A stretch of DNA of 64,000 nucleotides. It comes from JAGNZR01 sp051656905. Lineage in GTDB: Bacteria; Fusobacteriota; Fusobacteriia; Fusobacteriales; Fusobacteriaceae. The notes beneath the pieces are model-generated. The model had not been told where the DNA came from. It was given only the letters and a program-made list of their open reading frames with translations, and ran no database searches. The position numbers and the translations under genes are program-made. Shown here one piece after another: positions 15,619 to 24,219 of the stretch. The stretch is taken from assembly GCA_051656905.1 (NCBI GenBank), contig JBOFJQ010000004.1, positions 1-64,000 of the forward strand, given 5' to 3'. Position 1 is the stretch's first letter. Each line of letters begins with the position of its first letter.

Positions 15619-16317
15619 TTAATCTATTATTTTCATATTTTGAATTCTATCCTTAATTAAATCTGATAAAATTTCTAACTCTTTTTCAATTTCTTTTTTT
15701 ATTTTTATTGATTCTCTAAAATCAAAACGTTCTAATTTTTCAAGATTTGCAATTTTAAAATTTGTTCCTTCTTTGCTACATAAAATTATAATTTTTTCTA
15801 CTCCATTATAGATTTCTTTTGAATAAAAAGGTCTATATTTAATTTTTTTTAAAATTATATCATTTATTAATTTTGCAAATTTACTATATCTTTCAGTATA
15901 TGTACTATCATTACTTGAGCAATCTATTATAGGAGCCAATTGGATAACTTCTTTCTGCACTTCTGATAATCCTTCATATATTTCTGTGTAAATTTTAAAC
16001 TCTAATTCAAACTGCAATTTTGTAACTAAAGTATACCCAGATAACTTTGTTTTGTATTCTTCTAATTCTTTATTAAGTTCTTTTTTTTGATTTTCCATTT
16101 TTTCATTTATTCCATTTTTATAATCCTCTAAATTCTTATTCAACTTTGTTTTATATTCTTCTGACATAGCTTTTTCAAAAAAAGGAATAGTAACAGAGAA
16201 TAGAGTGAACAATATTGTGGGATTTAATCCCTTATATTCTGAAAGGAAAATTAAAATTATAATTCCTATTATATATACTGTTATAATACCTTTTTTACTT
16301 TTAAAAAAATTATCCAT
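15619..16317 (-). CDS. Membrane-anchored coiled-coil protein, cargo gene
   Basis: Protein of 232 residues not belonging to head or tail. Two N-terminal hydrophobic segments (GIITVYIIGIIILIFL and PTILFTLFSVTIPFF) are followed by a Glu/Lys-rich coiled coil (~60-95) and a helical C-terminal domain. AGGAG lies close to the ATG and a strong terminator follows. It interrupts the structural operon, as lysogenic cargo (moron) genes do. No family recognised; a role in host phenotype or superinfection exclusion is possible but unproven. Confidence 0.55.
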   Translation of the reverse strand: MDNFFKSKKGIITVYIIGIIILIFLSEYKGLNPTILFTLFSVTIPFFEKAMSEEYKTKLNKNLEDYKNGINEKMENQKKELNKELEEYKTKLSGYTLVTKLQFELEFKIYTEIYEGLSEVQKEVIQLAPIIDCSSNDSTYTERYSKFAKLINDIILKKIKYRPFYSKEIYNGVEKIIILCSKEGTNFKIANLEKLERFDFRESIKIKKEIEKELEILSDLIKDRIQNMKIID

Positions 16318-16475
16318 TTTTTCTCCTAAGTTTTATTAATTTATTTTTCATTATATTTATAAACATTTTAGAAATCTTATACATTGTAAGCAATATTTTT
16401 TAATTTATTTTTTATTATTTTATGTTACAATTTAGAATATAGTACTTAACAATGAAGTTTCCTAGGGGGGAATAT

Positions 16476-16611
16476 ATGAAAAAATTATGCTGAATTAATT
16501 AATGTTTTGGGAGCTAAAGTATTTCTATATAAAGATAAAGATTGTATAATTATAACAAGCGGAAATACTCAGGATTATTCTCTTATTGTTGCAGACTTAT
16601 TAAAAAAATAA
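16476..16611 (+). pseudogene. Small frameshifted gene
   Basis: A ribosome site (AGGGGGG) leads to ATG AAA AAA TTA, then a stop after five codons. Skipping one T gives an open frame of about 44 residues continuing AELINVLGAKVFLYKDKD and ending VADLLKK, stop at 16609-16611. It lies on the strand opposite to the late genes, in the 16318-16690 gap between two cargo genes. Otherwise that gap shows only AT-rich sequence. It could be a decayed small cargo gene or a sequencing slip. Confidence 0.4.
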
Positions 16612-16690
16612 ATTTCTTAATCTATTTAAAATTAATAACATGTACTTTTAAAGTACTGATGCCTTATTTTAATATTAATTATTTTGCAGA

Positions 16691-17029
16691 CTACCTCATT
16701 TTTTCTTGATTTAATTCTGCAATTTTATTAATTCTTTGGGCTGTAAACTTTGCCTTAGATCTATCGAAGACATAGATAGGATATGTATTTTTATCTGTAA
16801 CAATAAATAATGTAGACCACTGAATAATACTTATAACCATAATCATTATCCCTAATATTTTTGATAAGATAATAGAAATTCCTATAGCAAAAATTATATC
16901 CAATAATATTCCAAATATTTTAAATTTTGTATAACTTCCCCTTACATCCTCATACCTAATTTCTTTTTTAGCAAATATAAAGTCACACTCTATTTTTTGC
17001 TCTTCATCTTTTAAAACAATTCCATACAT
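16691..17029 (-). CDS. Small membrane protein, cargo gene
   Basis: Protein of 112 residues with two adjacent hydrophobic segments (FGILLDIIFAIGISIILSKI and LGIMIMVISIIQWSTLFIV) between basic ends. It has a promoter of its own at 17063-17091 and lies between the virion morphogenesis gene and the protease, unrelated to head building. No family recognised. It is likely expressed in the lysogen. Confidence 0.5.
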   Translation of the reverse strand: MYGIVLKDEEQKIECDFIFAKKEIRYEDVRGSYTKFKIFGILLDIIFAIGISIILSKILGIMIMVISIIQWSTLFIVTDKNTYPIYVFDRSKAKFTAQRINKIAELNQEKMR

Positions 17030-17062
17030 AATATCTAATCTCCCCTAACTTTTGATACCCTA

Positions 17063-17091
17063 ATTATAAAACATAATCCAAAATAAAACAA
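17063..17091 (-). promoter_or_regulatory. Promoter of the small membrane cargo gene
   Basis: Reading leftward: TTGTTT, 17-nt spacer, TATAAT. It lies in the gap between late genes, giving the cargo gene transcription independent of the lytic programme. Confidence 0.6.
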
Positions 17092-17100
17092 TAATAGAAA

Positions 17101-17595
17101 TCATTTTATCCCCAAATAATTAGCTATCATCTTCCTATATTTCAACATTTGATTATTAGATATTCCTATAAAAGGTCTTGCAGGGATATCTCCCCAAGGA
17201 GCTATAAATTTTCTTTCATGACTTTTGACTTTCTGTCTATTCTTTCTAGTAAATGATTTCACTTGTGCCTTTCCACTTCCAAGAGTGCCTTTCTCAGCTC
17301 CAAATTGCATTGTTTTAGCATACTTTAAATTTGTTCCCACTGTAGCACTGTCTGAACTAGTAGAATAGCTTATAGACCTTTTTAAAGCGCCTGTATTAGA
17401 TAAGGTTTTTCCATTTCTTTTAGATTTTTTCCATGAAACACCCTCGGGAGATTTTTCTAATCTAAAACAAAAATCTGTTTTAGTTTTCATATCTTTTCCT
17501 ATTTCTTCAAGTATAGGTTTTAAATTTTTAGCTGTAGCACTCATACTATCTAATTTAAAAATTAATTTATCTAATCCATCAATACTACTTTTCAT
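17101..17595 (-). CDS. Virion morphogenesis protein, Mu gpG-like
   Basis: Protein of 164 residues with the signature of the phage virion morphogenesis/tail completion family: LSNTGALKRSISYS, VGTNLKYAKTMQFGAEKG and IPARPFIGIS. In Mu the homologue follows gp30, as here it follows the MuF fusion. The start at 17595 has AAGGATG upstream; a Met three codons earlier is also possible. Confidence 0.8.
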   Translation of the reverse strand: MKSSIDGLDKLIFKLDSMSATAKNLKPILEEIGKDMKTKTDFCFRLEKSPEGVSWKKSKRNGKTLSNTGALKRSISYSTSSDSATVGTNLKYAKTMQFGAEKGTLGSGKAQVKSFTRKNRQKVKSHERKFIAPWGDIPARPFIGISNNQMLKYRKMIANYLGIK

Positions 17596-17944
17596 AAATA
17601 TCATCCTTGAATATTATGTCACAAGGGAATGGCCACTCATCATAGTTAGCTAACCTTTCTTCTAGTCCTTTCATTTCCTCATCATATTCTTCTTTAGTTA
17701 TATCTCCACATTTATAAATCCAATTATACATGTATTCCCAATTTTTTTTATATTCTTCTTTCGTCTCTCTCTTTCTAATTTGAGGAATCCTCGGAGTATT
17801 AGTTGTAATAAAAGGATAACTTTCATCATATATAGTAGTACATCTAGCTTTCAACTGATCAGGTTCACTCAATTCTCTATATCTAGCTTCCCTTTCTTTA
17901 AATGTTCCTAATTTACACCATTCTTTATATGTCAATTTAGCCAT
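17585..17944 (-). CDS. Unknown protein coupled to the portal-MuF-ART gene
   Basis: Acidic 119-residue protein rich in Trp, Tyr and Glu (KNWEYMYNWIYKCGDITKEEYDEEMKGL). I recognise no family. Its ATG overlaps the stop of the portal-MuF-ADP-ribosyltransferase gene (TAATG), so the two are translationally coupled. That makes it a possible partner, chaperone or immunity protein for the toxin-like domain; equally it may be an ordinary small head protein. Evidence for either is positional only. Confidence 0.45.
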   Translation of the reverse strand: MAKLTYKEWCKLGTFKEREARYRELSEPDQLKARCTTIYDESYPFITTNTPRIPQIRKRETKEEYKKNWEYMYNWIYKCGDITKEEYDEEMKGLEERLANYDEWPFPCDIIFKDDIYEK

Positions 17945-20508
17945 TAGTTTACCTCCATCAGTGTTAAAAACAATTTATTTCCAAACCTATATTCTTTTTT
18001 TACTTTAAACTTACTCCCTCTTGGATATAGAATCTCTTGTTCATCCATATTAAAGTATCTTATATTTTTACCATTTTTACTTTCAATAGTTATTTGAACA
18101 TTACTATCCTCATTGTAGGGTTCTCCTGCAGTAACTGATAGATATTCTTTATTCTCATTTTTCTCTATTTCACTTATAAACTCATCAAAAGATTTATTAT
18201 ATAAACTTAAACTCCTAGTCACTGTTCCTGTATAACTTGGTAATTTATCAAGTCCAGAATCAATTAATGGAACCATCTCTTTAACTTTTTTAGATGTTAA
18301 CTTTCCATCCCTTAATTCATTATTTATAGCTAAATAATCTCCACCTACATATCCAATTATTGCACTAGTCTCTTCCTCAGTCAAATTATTCTCTTTTGTC
18401 CACAATCTTATATTTAAATCTCTAATAAATATATCTAAATCATCAGATGACTTCTCCACATTTTTTCCTAAAGATTTCCAATAATTTTCTGCTGGATTAC
18501 CTTTAAAATTACCAAGTTGCATATTTTTAATCTTTTCTGGAGGTCTCTCCACTTTTAATTTATACTCTTCTAAATCATCCTTATCTAAAGCAGTTACTTT
18601 ACTCCTACACATATGATGATTAGGAGGGTATATCCTTCCCCATATCTCATCATCGGCTTTATAAACTTTTCCATCTAGTTCCTGGCATATCTTTGATTGC
18701 CTACTATCACTTATTCCATTATATAACCAGTAAGGTTTATTTTGTATATTTTCTATTTGTTGATTATATTCTCCAGCTGAATAGAATGTGGCCATATTAG
18801 TTCTATATACATTGGCAGCATACCAACCATCTTCAGCTAGTCCTGCCTTATCTGCTATTCCATCAATATCTTTTTTCCATTCTTTAAAAGTTCCACCTTC
18901 AGATAGATTATTCTGTAAAGAATTTAAGATCCTTTCAGTTACTTTAATATCGGTTGATTTTTTTATCCAAAACACATTATCTTTTACCTTTTTTTCATAT
19001 GAATCAATCTCATTAAATAGCTCAGGTTTCTTTGATAATGAATTAGCTATTGCTTCACTAAACTTCACTTCAAATGGGTTTAATACTTCTTCAAACTCTT
19101 TTACAGAATACTCATTAGTTTCAGCCGTAAGCTGCATAGTAAGGGCATGTTGATAAAAACTTTCAAAGTCTAGATTAATTCTCCCTATTTTTCTACTTTT
19201 TAGTTTCTCTATATATTCAATTACCTCTTTATTAATACTCTTTTGAAATTTATTTAAAAACGCAATTTCTCCTTGCTCTAAAATTTTATCTTTTTCTATA
19301 GCTTGTTTTTCTAAAAGACTATTTAAATCTTTTTTTTTTGAAAACTCTTTTATTTCAAGTGGCTTTATCTGTGATATATCTAACCCAATAGCTTCTGCAA
19401 TCCCTTCTATTGTCACCTCATATCCTGTTTGTTGAAGCTTTAGGAAGTTATCAATCTTCATTCCATTTATAGTTGTTTTCTCTTTATCTAAACTTAAATT
19501 GTCTATTTCACTATATGGAGTTACTAGTAAAAAATAAAATTGACTTAAATCCTCCCCTCTTACTAATCCTACTGACTCTAATAAGTTTTGAAGTGAATCA
19601 GAAATAAATGCTGTAGCTTCATCAATAACTTGCTGCTCTGCTTCCATATGAACTGTTCCTAGTGCCTGTGTTCCCTTATCTCCAACTGACATTGTTAAAG
19701 TAGAGCCTAATATATTTTGCATAAGTTTCTCTTTTTCTCTATCAGCTAATCTTGTATATATTTCTGGATCTAAATCAGATAATTTAATAAAATGGATATT
19801 GTTCTCTAAGCTTCCAGCTTGGGAATTAAACTCAACTGGAACTCCTATCACATTCCCCCCTTTAGCTTTCTTTATTCCTTCAGCTCTCTTTTTTATCAAC
19901 TCATCATCCTCGCGCGGATCATATGGAAACAATATAATTGTATCACCATATTTACTTGATATATTTCTAAGTTGGTTCTGAAATAAGTTTTTGTCTAAAA
20001 AAGTCATATTGCAACTTTTTAATATTGATTGGCCAGTTGGACTTCCTGGATTCCAATCATGTATGCACAATAAAAACTTTTCATAATCTATATCTATAGA
20101 GTCAGTTCCTATTTTTATTCTCCAACCTCTAGTCTTATAATCATAAAAAACATTCCTATGTGGAATAGGAACTAAAGAGTCTACTTCATAATTTTCATTA
20201 TATATAATTTCAAAACATGAAAATCCATATAGCCTTGCTTTCAAAATATGATTAAAAGCTCTATTAAACTTTACATTTTTAAATATGCTCTCCACCTTAG
20301 CTATATCTTCTTTCAAGTTCTCTGTATCTGTTGTTATCATATACTGCTTTCCAGATACTCCTCTATTAATTTTATTAAGTGCTGAATTAACATCTATATC
20401 ATTTATTATTCTATCAACAGCCTCTACATCTAAGCATGCATCATTGGTCATATAATTATTATTTTGAAATAGCTTTATTACTATAGATTCTACTAATTTT
20501 TTATTCAT
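17944..20508 (-). CDS. Portal (DUF935) - MuF - ADP-ribosyltransferase fusion
   Basis: Giant fusion of 854 residues. Residues 1-~400 are a Mu gp29-like portal (DUF935 type). ~555-645 are a MuF/gp30 domain (GWYAANVYRTNMATFYSAGEY, then DSRQSKICQELDGKVY and the PPNHHMCRS motif). ~690-854 look like an ADP-ribosyltransferase of the C3/VIP2 type: AIIGYVGGDYLAINNELRDG, Arg765 in TVTRSL, SVT at 791-793, and the Glu823-x-Glu825 pair in MDEQEILYPRGSKFKV. MuF domains carrying C-terminal toxins are known in temperate phages. Portal, MuF and ART in one chain is unusual. The ART may be injected with the DNA, or act as a polymorphic toxin. Confidence 0.8.
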   Translation of the reverse strand: MNKKLVESIVIKLFQNNNYMTNDACLDVEAVDRIINDIDVNSALNKINRGVSGKQYMITTDTENLKEDIAKVESIFKNVKFNRAFNHILKARLYGFSCFEIIYNENYEVDSLVPIPHRNVFYDYKTRGWRIKIGTDSIDIDYEKFLLCIHDWNPGSPTGQSILKSCNMTFLDKNLFQNQLRNISSKYGDTIILFPYDPREDDELIKKRAEGIKKAKGGNVIGVPVEFNSQAGSLENNIHFIKLSDLDPEIYTRLADREKEKLMQNILGSTLTMSVGDKGTQALGTVHMEAEQQVIDEATAFISDSLQNLLESVGLVRGEDLSQFYFLLVTPYSEIDNLSLDKEKTTINGMKIDNFLKLQQTGYEVTIEGIAEAIGLDISQIKPLEIKEFSKKKDLNSLLEKQAIEKDKILEQGEIAFLNKFQKSINKEVIEYIEKLKSRKIGRINLDFESFYQHALTMQLTAETNEYSVKEFEEVLNPFEVKFSEAIANSLSKKPELFNEIDSYEKKVKDNVFWIKKSTDIKVTERILNSLQNNLSEGGTFKEWKKDIDGIADKAGLAEDGWYAANVYRTNMATFYSAGEYNQQIENIQNKPYWLYNGISDSRQSKICQELDGKVYKADDEIWGRIYPPNHHMCRSKVTALDKDDLEEYKLKVERPPEKIKNMQLGNFKGNPAENYWKSLGKNVEKSSDDLDIFIRDLNIRLWTKENNLTEEETSAIIGYVGGDYLAINNELRDGKLTSKKVKEMVPLIDSGLDKLPSYTGTVTRSLSLYNKSFDEFISEIEKNENKEYLSVTAGEPYNEDSNVQITIESKNGKNIRYFNMDEQEILYPRGSKFKVKKEYRFGNKLFLTLMEVN

Positions 20509-20520
20509 AACCCCTCCCTG

Positions 20521-21828
20521 TTATACTCCTATATATTTCATATTTTTATATCTATCTTTTAATGGAACAAATCTAAAGTCATGTAGACCATACACCATAG
20601 AGTCTTTAGAGTGGGAATCTATTGTATACTTACCTGGAACAATTTCACCATCTGGGCCTTTAACATATGCATATTCCTCAGCTTCTTTTTTAGTATTTGG
20701 ACATCTTTGCTCATCTATAACTATTCTTTTAAAACTTCTAAGCTTCTGTTCTCCATACTCTACTGATCCTCCACCTTTAGCTGCTCCTGCAATCTTATAT
20801 CCAGTTAATCTAAACTCTTCTATAATCTCAGGTCTAGAATTATCTGCATAAATTAAAATGTTACCTCTTCTCATAGGCTGTAACTCATCTATTAAAACAT
20901 AGTTAACTTTTTTATTCGTAAAATGCTCCCAATATACATATAGTTCATTTAACTCTGTATTGACGGCCATCATTAAACCAGCAACCATTGATTTGGAAAA
21001 TCCCCAGTCTAACCCATTATATAGATTAAATTTTCCTATCTTTCCATCTACATACCTTTCAAATACATTATTTTCAAATACTGCATTATATAAAACTAAA
21101 TCTCCATCAATTCCAAACTTACCTTCGCACGCAATTCTCCTAATTCTTGGGTCTAATTCACTTTCTAAGTTATATTTAAAAGTAGGATCTAGAAAGTTGT
21201 TGTGCTTATAGGTGGAGTGATGGACAACTATTTTCATATCTTCAGTGCCATCTATTTTTATTTCTTTTATTAATAGCTTTTTTTCATATAACTCTTCCTC
21301 ATCAAATCCTAACTCACAGAAGAAGTACTTATATATTGAACTCTTCCTAGAGACTGGATTACACATAAATATAATATGGGTTTTAACTTTAGTTGTTCTA
21401 AGTCTATTAACTAGTTCCTTAAGCTCAACAATACTAATCTCATCAGCTTCCTCAACAATTATTAAATCAACATCTTTGATAGATTTAATTTTTCTAACCT
21501 TATCTAATCCTCTAAAAATTATTTTAGTTCCATTTTTACCTTTTCTCTTAATTTGAAGTGGAGAGCTAGTAAAATTAAATTTCTCATAAATTCCTATTCT
21601 CTCATATGCATCTTCTAAATCTGCATAACATGATTCTTTAAGAGTAGTAAATTCTTTTCTAACAATCATAATTTTTCTTTTTTCCATAGCTGATTTAAGA
21701 GCCACTTTAGTGAATATCTCATGTGATTTCCCACTTCCATAACTTCCTATGCATAACATGATTTTAAAGTCCCATGTCTCATGGATGTATTTAAAGTGCT
21801 TATTGACTTTCAATCTAACTTTAGACAT
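20521..21828 (-). CDS. Terminase large subunit
   Basis: DNA packaging motor of 435 residues, PBSX/XtmB type. Walker A is GSYGSGKS (~28-35), Walker B VDLIIVEEADE (~125-135), with a coupling Asn in IIFMCNPVS and a nuclease acidic centre beginning NGLDWGFSKS. GAGGTAGAAT precedes the ATG inside the end of the small subunit gene (8-nt overlap). Confidence 0.92.
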   Translation of the reverse strand: MSKVRLKVNKHFKYIHETWDFKIMLCIGSYGSGKSHEIFTKVALKSAMEKRKIMIVRKEFTTLKESCYADLEDAYERIGIYEKFNFTSSPLQIKRKGKNGTKIIFRGLDKVRKIKSIKDVDLIIVEEADEISIVELKELVNRLRTTKVKTHIIFMCNPVSRKSSIYKYFFCELGFDEEELYEKKLLIKEIKIDGTEDMKIVVHHSTYKHNNFLDPTFKYNLESELDPRIRRIACEGKFGIDGDLVLYNAVFENNVFERYVDGKIGKFNLYNGLDWGFSKSMVAGLMMAVNTELNELYVYWEHFTNKKVNYVLIDELQPMRRGNILIYADNSRPEIIEEFRLTGYKIAGAAKGGGSVEYGEQKLRSFKRIVIDEQRCPNTKKEAEEYAYVKGPDGEIVPGKYTIDSHSKDSMVYGLHDFRFVPLKDRYKNMKYIGV

Positions 21829-22522
21829 ATTCTACCTCTACAATTGCTTTATTGTTATCTTCCTCATCCTCATCCTCATTATTTCCTTTTTTCATTTTAT
21901 CCCAAGCGGGATCTATTCCAGTTGTCTTAGCTAAAAACTCTAAAGCCTTTTGTCTATCTTCCAATTCAAACTTAATTTCTCTTCCTTCTTCAGTATCTTT
22001 AATCGAAAACTTTTTTATTAGTGTTCCATCTATTGTTGAAATATTTCTTATATAACCTCTCTCATCAACAAAATCATTTAAATCAGAAAACGCAATATCT
22101 ATATTCCTCTTAATAATGTCGTCTCTATCTAACGCCATTAATAGTTGTTCTTTTCTTATTTCTTCTATTTCTTTTCTGACGTCAGGTTTTCTCAATAACT
22201 CGTAACCTGTCATGTCAGGTCTTTTAGTCTCATAACCAGCCAATCTAACAGCTTTACTAGCATTGAAATATTTTAAATAATAAGCACAAAATAATTTTTC
22301 TTTTTCTGTTAGTTTTGACTTGTCTAATTTTTGTAACGTTTCATCTACAACTGTAACGTTACGTTTATTCTTTTTTACTTGTAATGTTTCAGAAGTGCCA
22401 TCCCAATTATATCTTTTTTTCCAAACTCTAACTGTACCTTCTGGAACTCCTAATTGCTTACTAATCTCAATTAATAATTTTCCATTTTTAAAAAGTTCTT
22501 TAGCTTGTTCTTTAAGTCCCAT
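21821..22522 (-). CDS. Terminase small subunit
   Basis: DNA recognition subunit of the packaging complex, 233 residues. It has an N-terminal helix-turn-helix (AKELFKNGKLLIEISKQLGVPEGTVRVWKKRYNW) and the XtmA-type core LTEKEKLFCAYYLKYFNASKAVRLAGYE. I use the ATG at 22522 with AGGTGG upstream; GTG codons further up are in frame. A terminator lies only 26 nt ahead of it. Confidence 0.85.
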   Translation of the reverse strand: MGLKEQAKELFKNGKLLIEISKQLGVPEGTVRVWKKRYNWDGTSETLQVKKNKRNVTVVDETLQKLDKSKLTEKEKLFCAYYLKYFNASKAVRLAGYETKRPDMTGYELLRKPDVRKEIEEIRKEQLLMALDRDDIIKRNIDIAFSDLNDFVDERGYIRNISTIDGTLIKKFSIKDTEEGREIKFELEDRQKALEFLAKTTGIDPAWDKMKKGNNEDEDEEDNNKAIVEVEYV

Positions 22523-22547
22523 ATTCACCACCTTTATTAAATTAAAA

Positions 22548-22572
22548 AAGTCTACTAATAATCAGTAGACTT
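22548..22572 (-). terminator. Terminator between early-left operon and terminase genes
   Basis: AAGTCTACT pairs with AGTAGACTT over a 7-nt loop, with a leftward T-run. Being 26 nt ahead of the terminase start, it separates the replication/regulator genes from the late genes and could be a control point for late expression. Confidence 0.65.
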
Positions 22573-22585
22573 AAAAAAATACTTA

Positions 22586-22879
22586 TTAACTTTTCAAGAG
22601 TTCTGCATTTTTCTTTAATTTATATTGATATCTATATTTTAAGTCCTTAGCAGTTTTTGGTAATATATCTAAAAGTTTAGATATCTCATCATATTTCTTT
22701 CCTGCTCTCCAGAGTTCATATACTTCAGTTTCTCTTCTAGTAGGTTTTTTTATTTTATCCCTATTTTCTATTAACTTCCTAATAGAATTAGAATAATTTT
22801 TCTTAATTAACATAATCTCACTTTCTTGGTTATGTGCCCAAGGTAGATTATCTTTAGTAAACTGATCCATATAATTCAT
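22586..22879 (-). CDS. Probable late-gene regulator with sigma-like helix-turn-helix
   Basis: Protein of 97 residues. The C-terminal half RRETEVYELWRAGKKYDEISKLLDILPKTAKDLKYRYQYKLKK looks like a region-4-type helix-turn-helix, as in RinA/ArpU late activators. Those genes too sit just before the terminase genes in Gram-positive phages. GGGGGAG lies 6 nt before the ATG. The start overlaps the end of the RuvC-like gene region. The function is inferred from fold pattern and place. Confidence 0.55.
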   Translation of the reverse strand: MNYMDQFTKDNLPWAHNQESEIMLIKKNYSNSIRKLIENRDKIKKPTRRETEVYELWRAGKKYDEISKLLDILPKTAKDLKYRYQYKLKKNAELLKS

Positions 22880-23656
22880 CTATATCTCCCCCAGTTGTAA
22901 ATTTTCCTGTTTATCAATCATAAACTTTAACAAGCAAAAGCTATCTGCTTCATCATCGTTAGCAGGTTCTTCCCCAGTCCAATTTTTATATAGTATTTTT
23001 GAAAATTCTTTTTGTTCATTTCTAGTTGTTGGAAAATTAAAATAATGTTTCCATACATTTGGCTGAACCTCATAATATTCTACATTATTGTTTAAAAGGC
23101 AATATTGAAGCATTCCATATATTTGAGATAGTTTTTTTAGAACATCTGAATTAAGTCCTAAAAATTGTCCTTCAACGATGCACACATCTATTTTACAATG
23201 CTTTATAATTTCATCTATCTTCTTAATTATATTAACTGATCTAATTCTAAATTCCCCATTATCATCAGAAATTGTTGTTGTTTTAATTTTTCCATTTTTT
23301 AACATAACAGTTATCCCAGTAGAATAAGAAGCAAGATCTACAGACAAGACACTCTTATTTTTTAAATTAGGGATAACTAAAGTCTCTTTAGCTTTCTTAG
23401 TAATTTTAGTTCTTTCTTTAAGCTGCTTCTCAATTTCTATTCTCTTAAGTTGCTTTATTCTAATTAAATCCTTAACTTTTCCATTTATAATTTGTTTTCT
23501 ATTTACTAAATACTTATTTTTAGTTTCAATAAATTCAACTTCATATAAATAATTAGCTTTTTCTTTATGTTGATAATTTAATACTTTTATATCATTTTCA
23601 GATAGTGTTTTAAAAACTTTATTAATTAAGTCATTAGGATCTGTTCTCTTTCCCAT
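22880..23656 (-). CDS. RuvC-like Holliday junction resolvase
   Basis: Protein of 258 residues. The RNase H-fold core starts near residue 103 with the first acidic residue in SVLSVDLASYSTGI. The next is in CIVEGQFLGLNSDVLKKLSQIYGMLQ and the final pair in EEPANDDEADSFCL, a RuvC/YqgF-like set. About 95 N-terminal residues with a beta-rich pattern precede it and may be a DNA-binding domain. It probably resolves branched replication or recombination intermediates before packaging. Confidence 0.75.
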   Translation of the reverse strand: MGKRTDPNDLINKVFKTLSENDIKVLNYQHKEKANYLYEVEFIETKNKYLVNRKQIINGKVKDLIRIKQLKRIEIEKQLKERTKITKKAKETLVIPNLKNKSVLSVDLASYSTGITVMLKNGKIKTTTISDDNGEFRIRSVNIIKKIDEIIKHCKIDVCIVEGQFLGLNSDVLKKLSQIYGMLQYCLLNNNVEYYEVQPNVWKHYFNFPTTRNEQKEFSKILYKNWTGEEPANDDEADSFCLLKFMIDKQENLQLGEI

Positions 23657-23759
23657 TTTTTAATTCCTCCACAATAGTTTGTAACTTAACAACTTCTTTT
23701 CTCAATTTTTTATTGTAAGTTTTCAATACTTTTATTTTCTTTTGAAGTTCTATATGCAT
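23634..23759 (-). CDS. 41-residue coiled-coil peptide
   Basis: Small gene with a strong ribosome site (GAGGGGG, 4 nt before ATG). The product is a single charged helix with leucine spacing (LQKKIKVLKTYNKKLRKEVVK), a likely coiled coil. It begins within the end of the 71-residue gene upstream and ends inside the start of the RuvC-like gene, so all three are coupled. Function unknown. Confidence 0.5.
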   Translation of the reverse strand: MHIELQKKIKVLKTYNKKLRKEVVKLQTIVEELKNGKENRS

Positions 23760-23925
23760 ATATCCCCCTCAATTGATTTTTTACATCATCATTCATTTTA
23801 CTAAAGTACCATTTATTTAAATCAATAAACTCTTTTAACTCTTTACTGGTATTCGTAGTTAAGGCAGCATAATAAAAATGATTAAAAGAATCTCCTTTAT
23901 TTAATTTATAGACAATATTTCTCAT
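23710..23925 (-). CDS. Small phage protein of unknown function
   Basis: Protein of 71 residues, predicted mainly helical (DSFNHFYYAALTTNTSKELKEF). It lies between the iteron array and the RuvC-like gene in the leftward operon. AGGAG (complement of ctcct at 23930-23934) lies upstream of the ATG. Not recognised. Confidence 0.5.
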   Translation of the reverse strand: MRNIVYKLNKGDSFNHFYYAALTTNTSKELKEFIDLNKWYFSKMNDDVKNQLRGIYAYRTSKENKSIENLQ

Positions 23926-23937
23926 ATATCTCCTTTT

Positions 23938-24219
23938 GTAACCGTTATGTTACCGAGTGTAACCACTTTGTTACCGTTTTTGTTACCGTTGAAACCCTTT
24001 ATTTATCTAACTTGTAACCGTTTTTACCGTTTTACTCTTATACCTTTAATAAAAAAAACAAATGATACTATCTTTAGTGCTCTATATTTTGTTATTAATA
24101 TATATTTGTACGCCCATACTGAAAAAACGGTTACAACGGTTACAACACTTATTCCATGGGACTTTTAGCGGGTACAAAAACGGTAACATAACGGTTACAA
24201 CTAGCTACAAAACGGTTAC
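23938..24219. repeat. Iteron array, candidate phage replication origin
   Basis: About a dozen copies of GTAACCGTT or GTTACCG-type 7-9-mers. The left arm (23938-24031) carries them as GTAACCGTT/GTTACCG. The right arm (24126-24219) carries the complement AACGGTTAC, with copies at 24126, 24135, 24179 (variant), 24190 and 24211. Between the arms lie ~95 bp of very AT-rich DNA. The array begins within the last codons of the primase-helicase gene. Iterons in two opposed arms around an AT-rich core, next to a replicase gene, is an origin-like design. This gene-less stretch (23926-24204) holds nothing else. Confidence 0.65.

Noticed and set aside
23938..24219. Short repeats that might be a CRISPR array
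   Set aside because: The repeats are 7-9 bp, occur in both orientations and have irregular short gaps; no 25-40 bp repeat or unique spacers.
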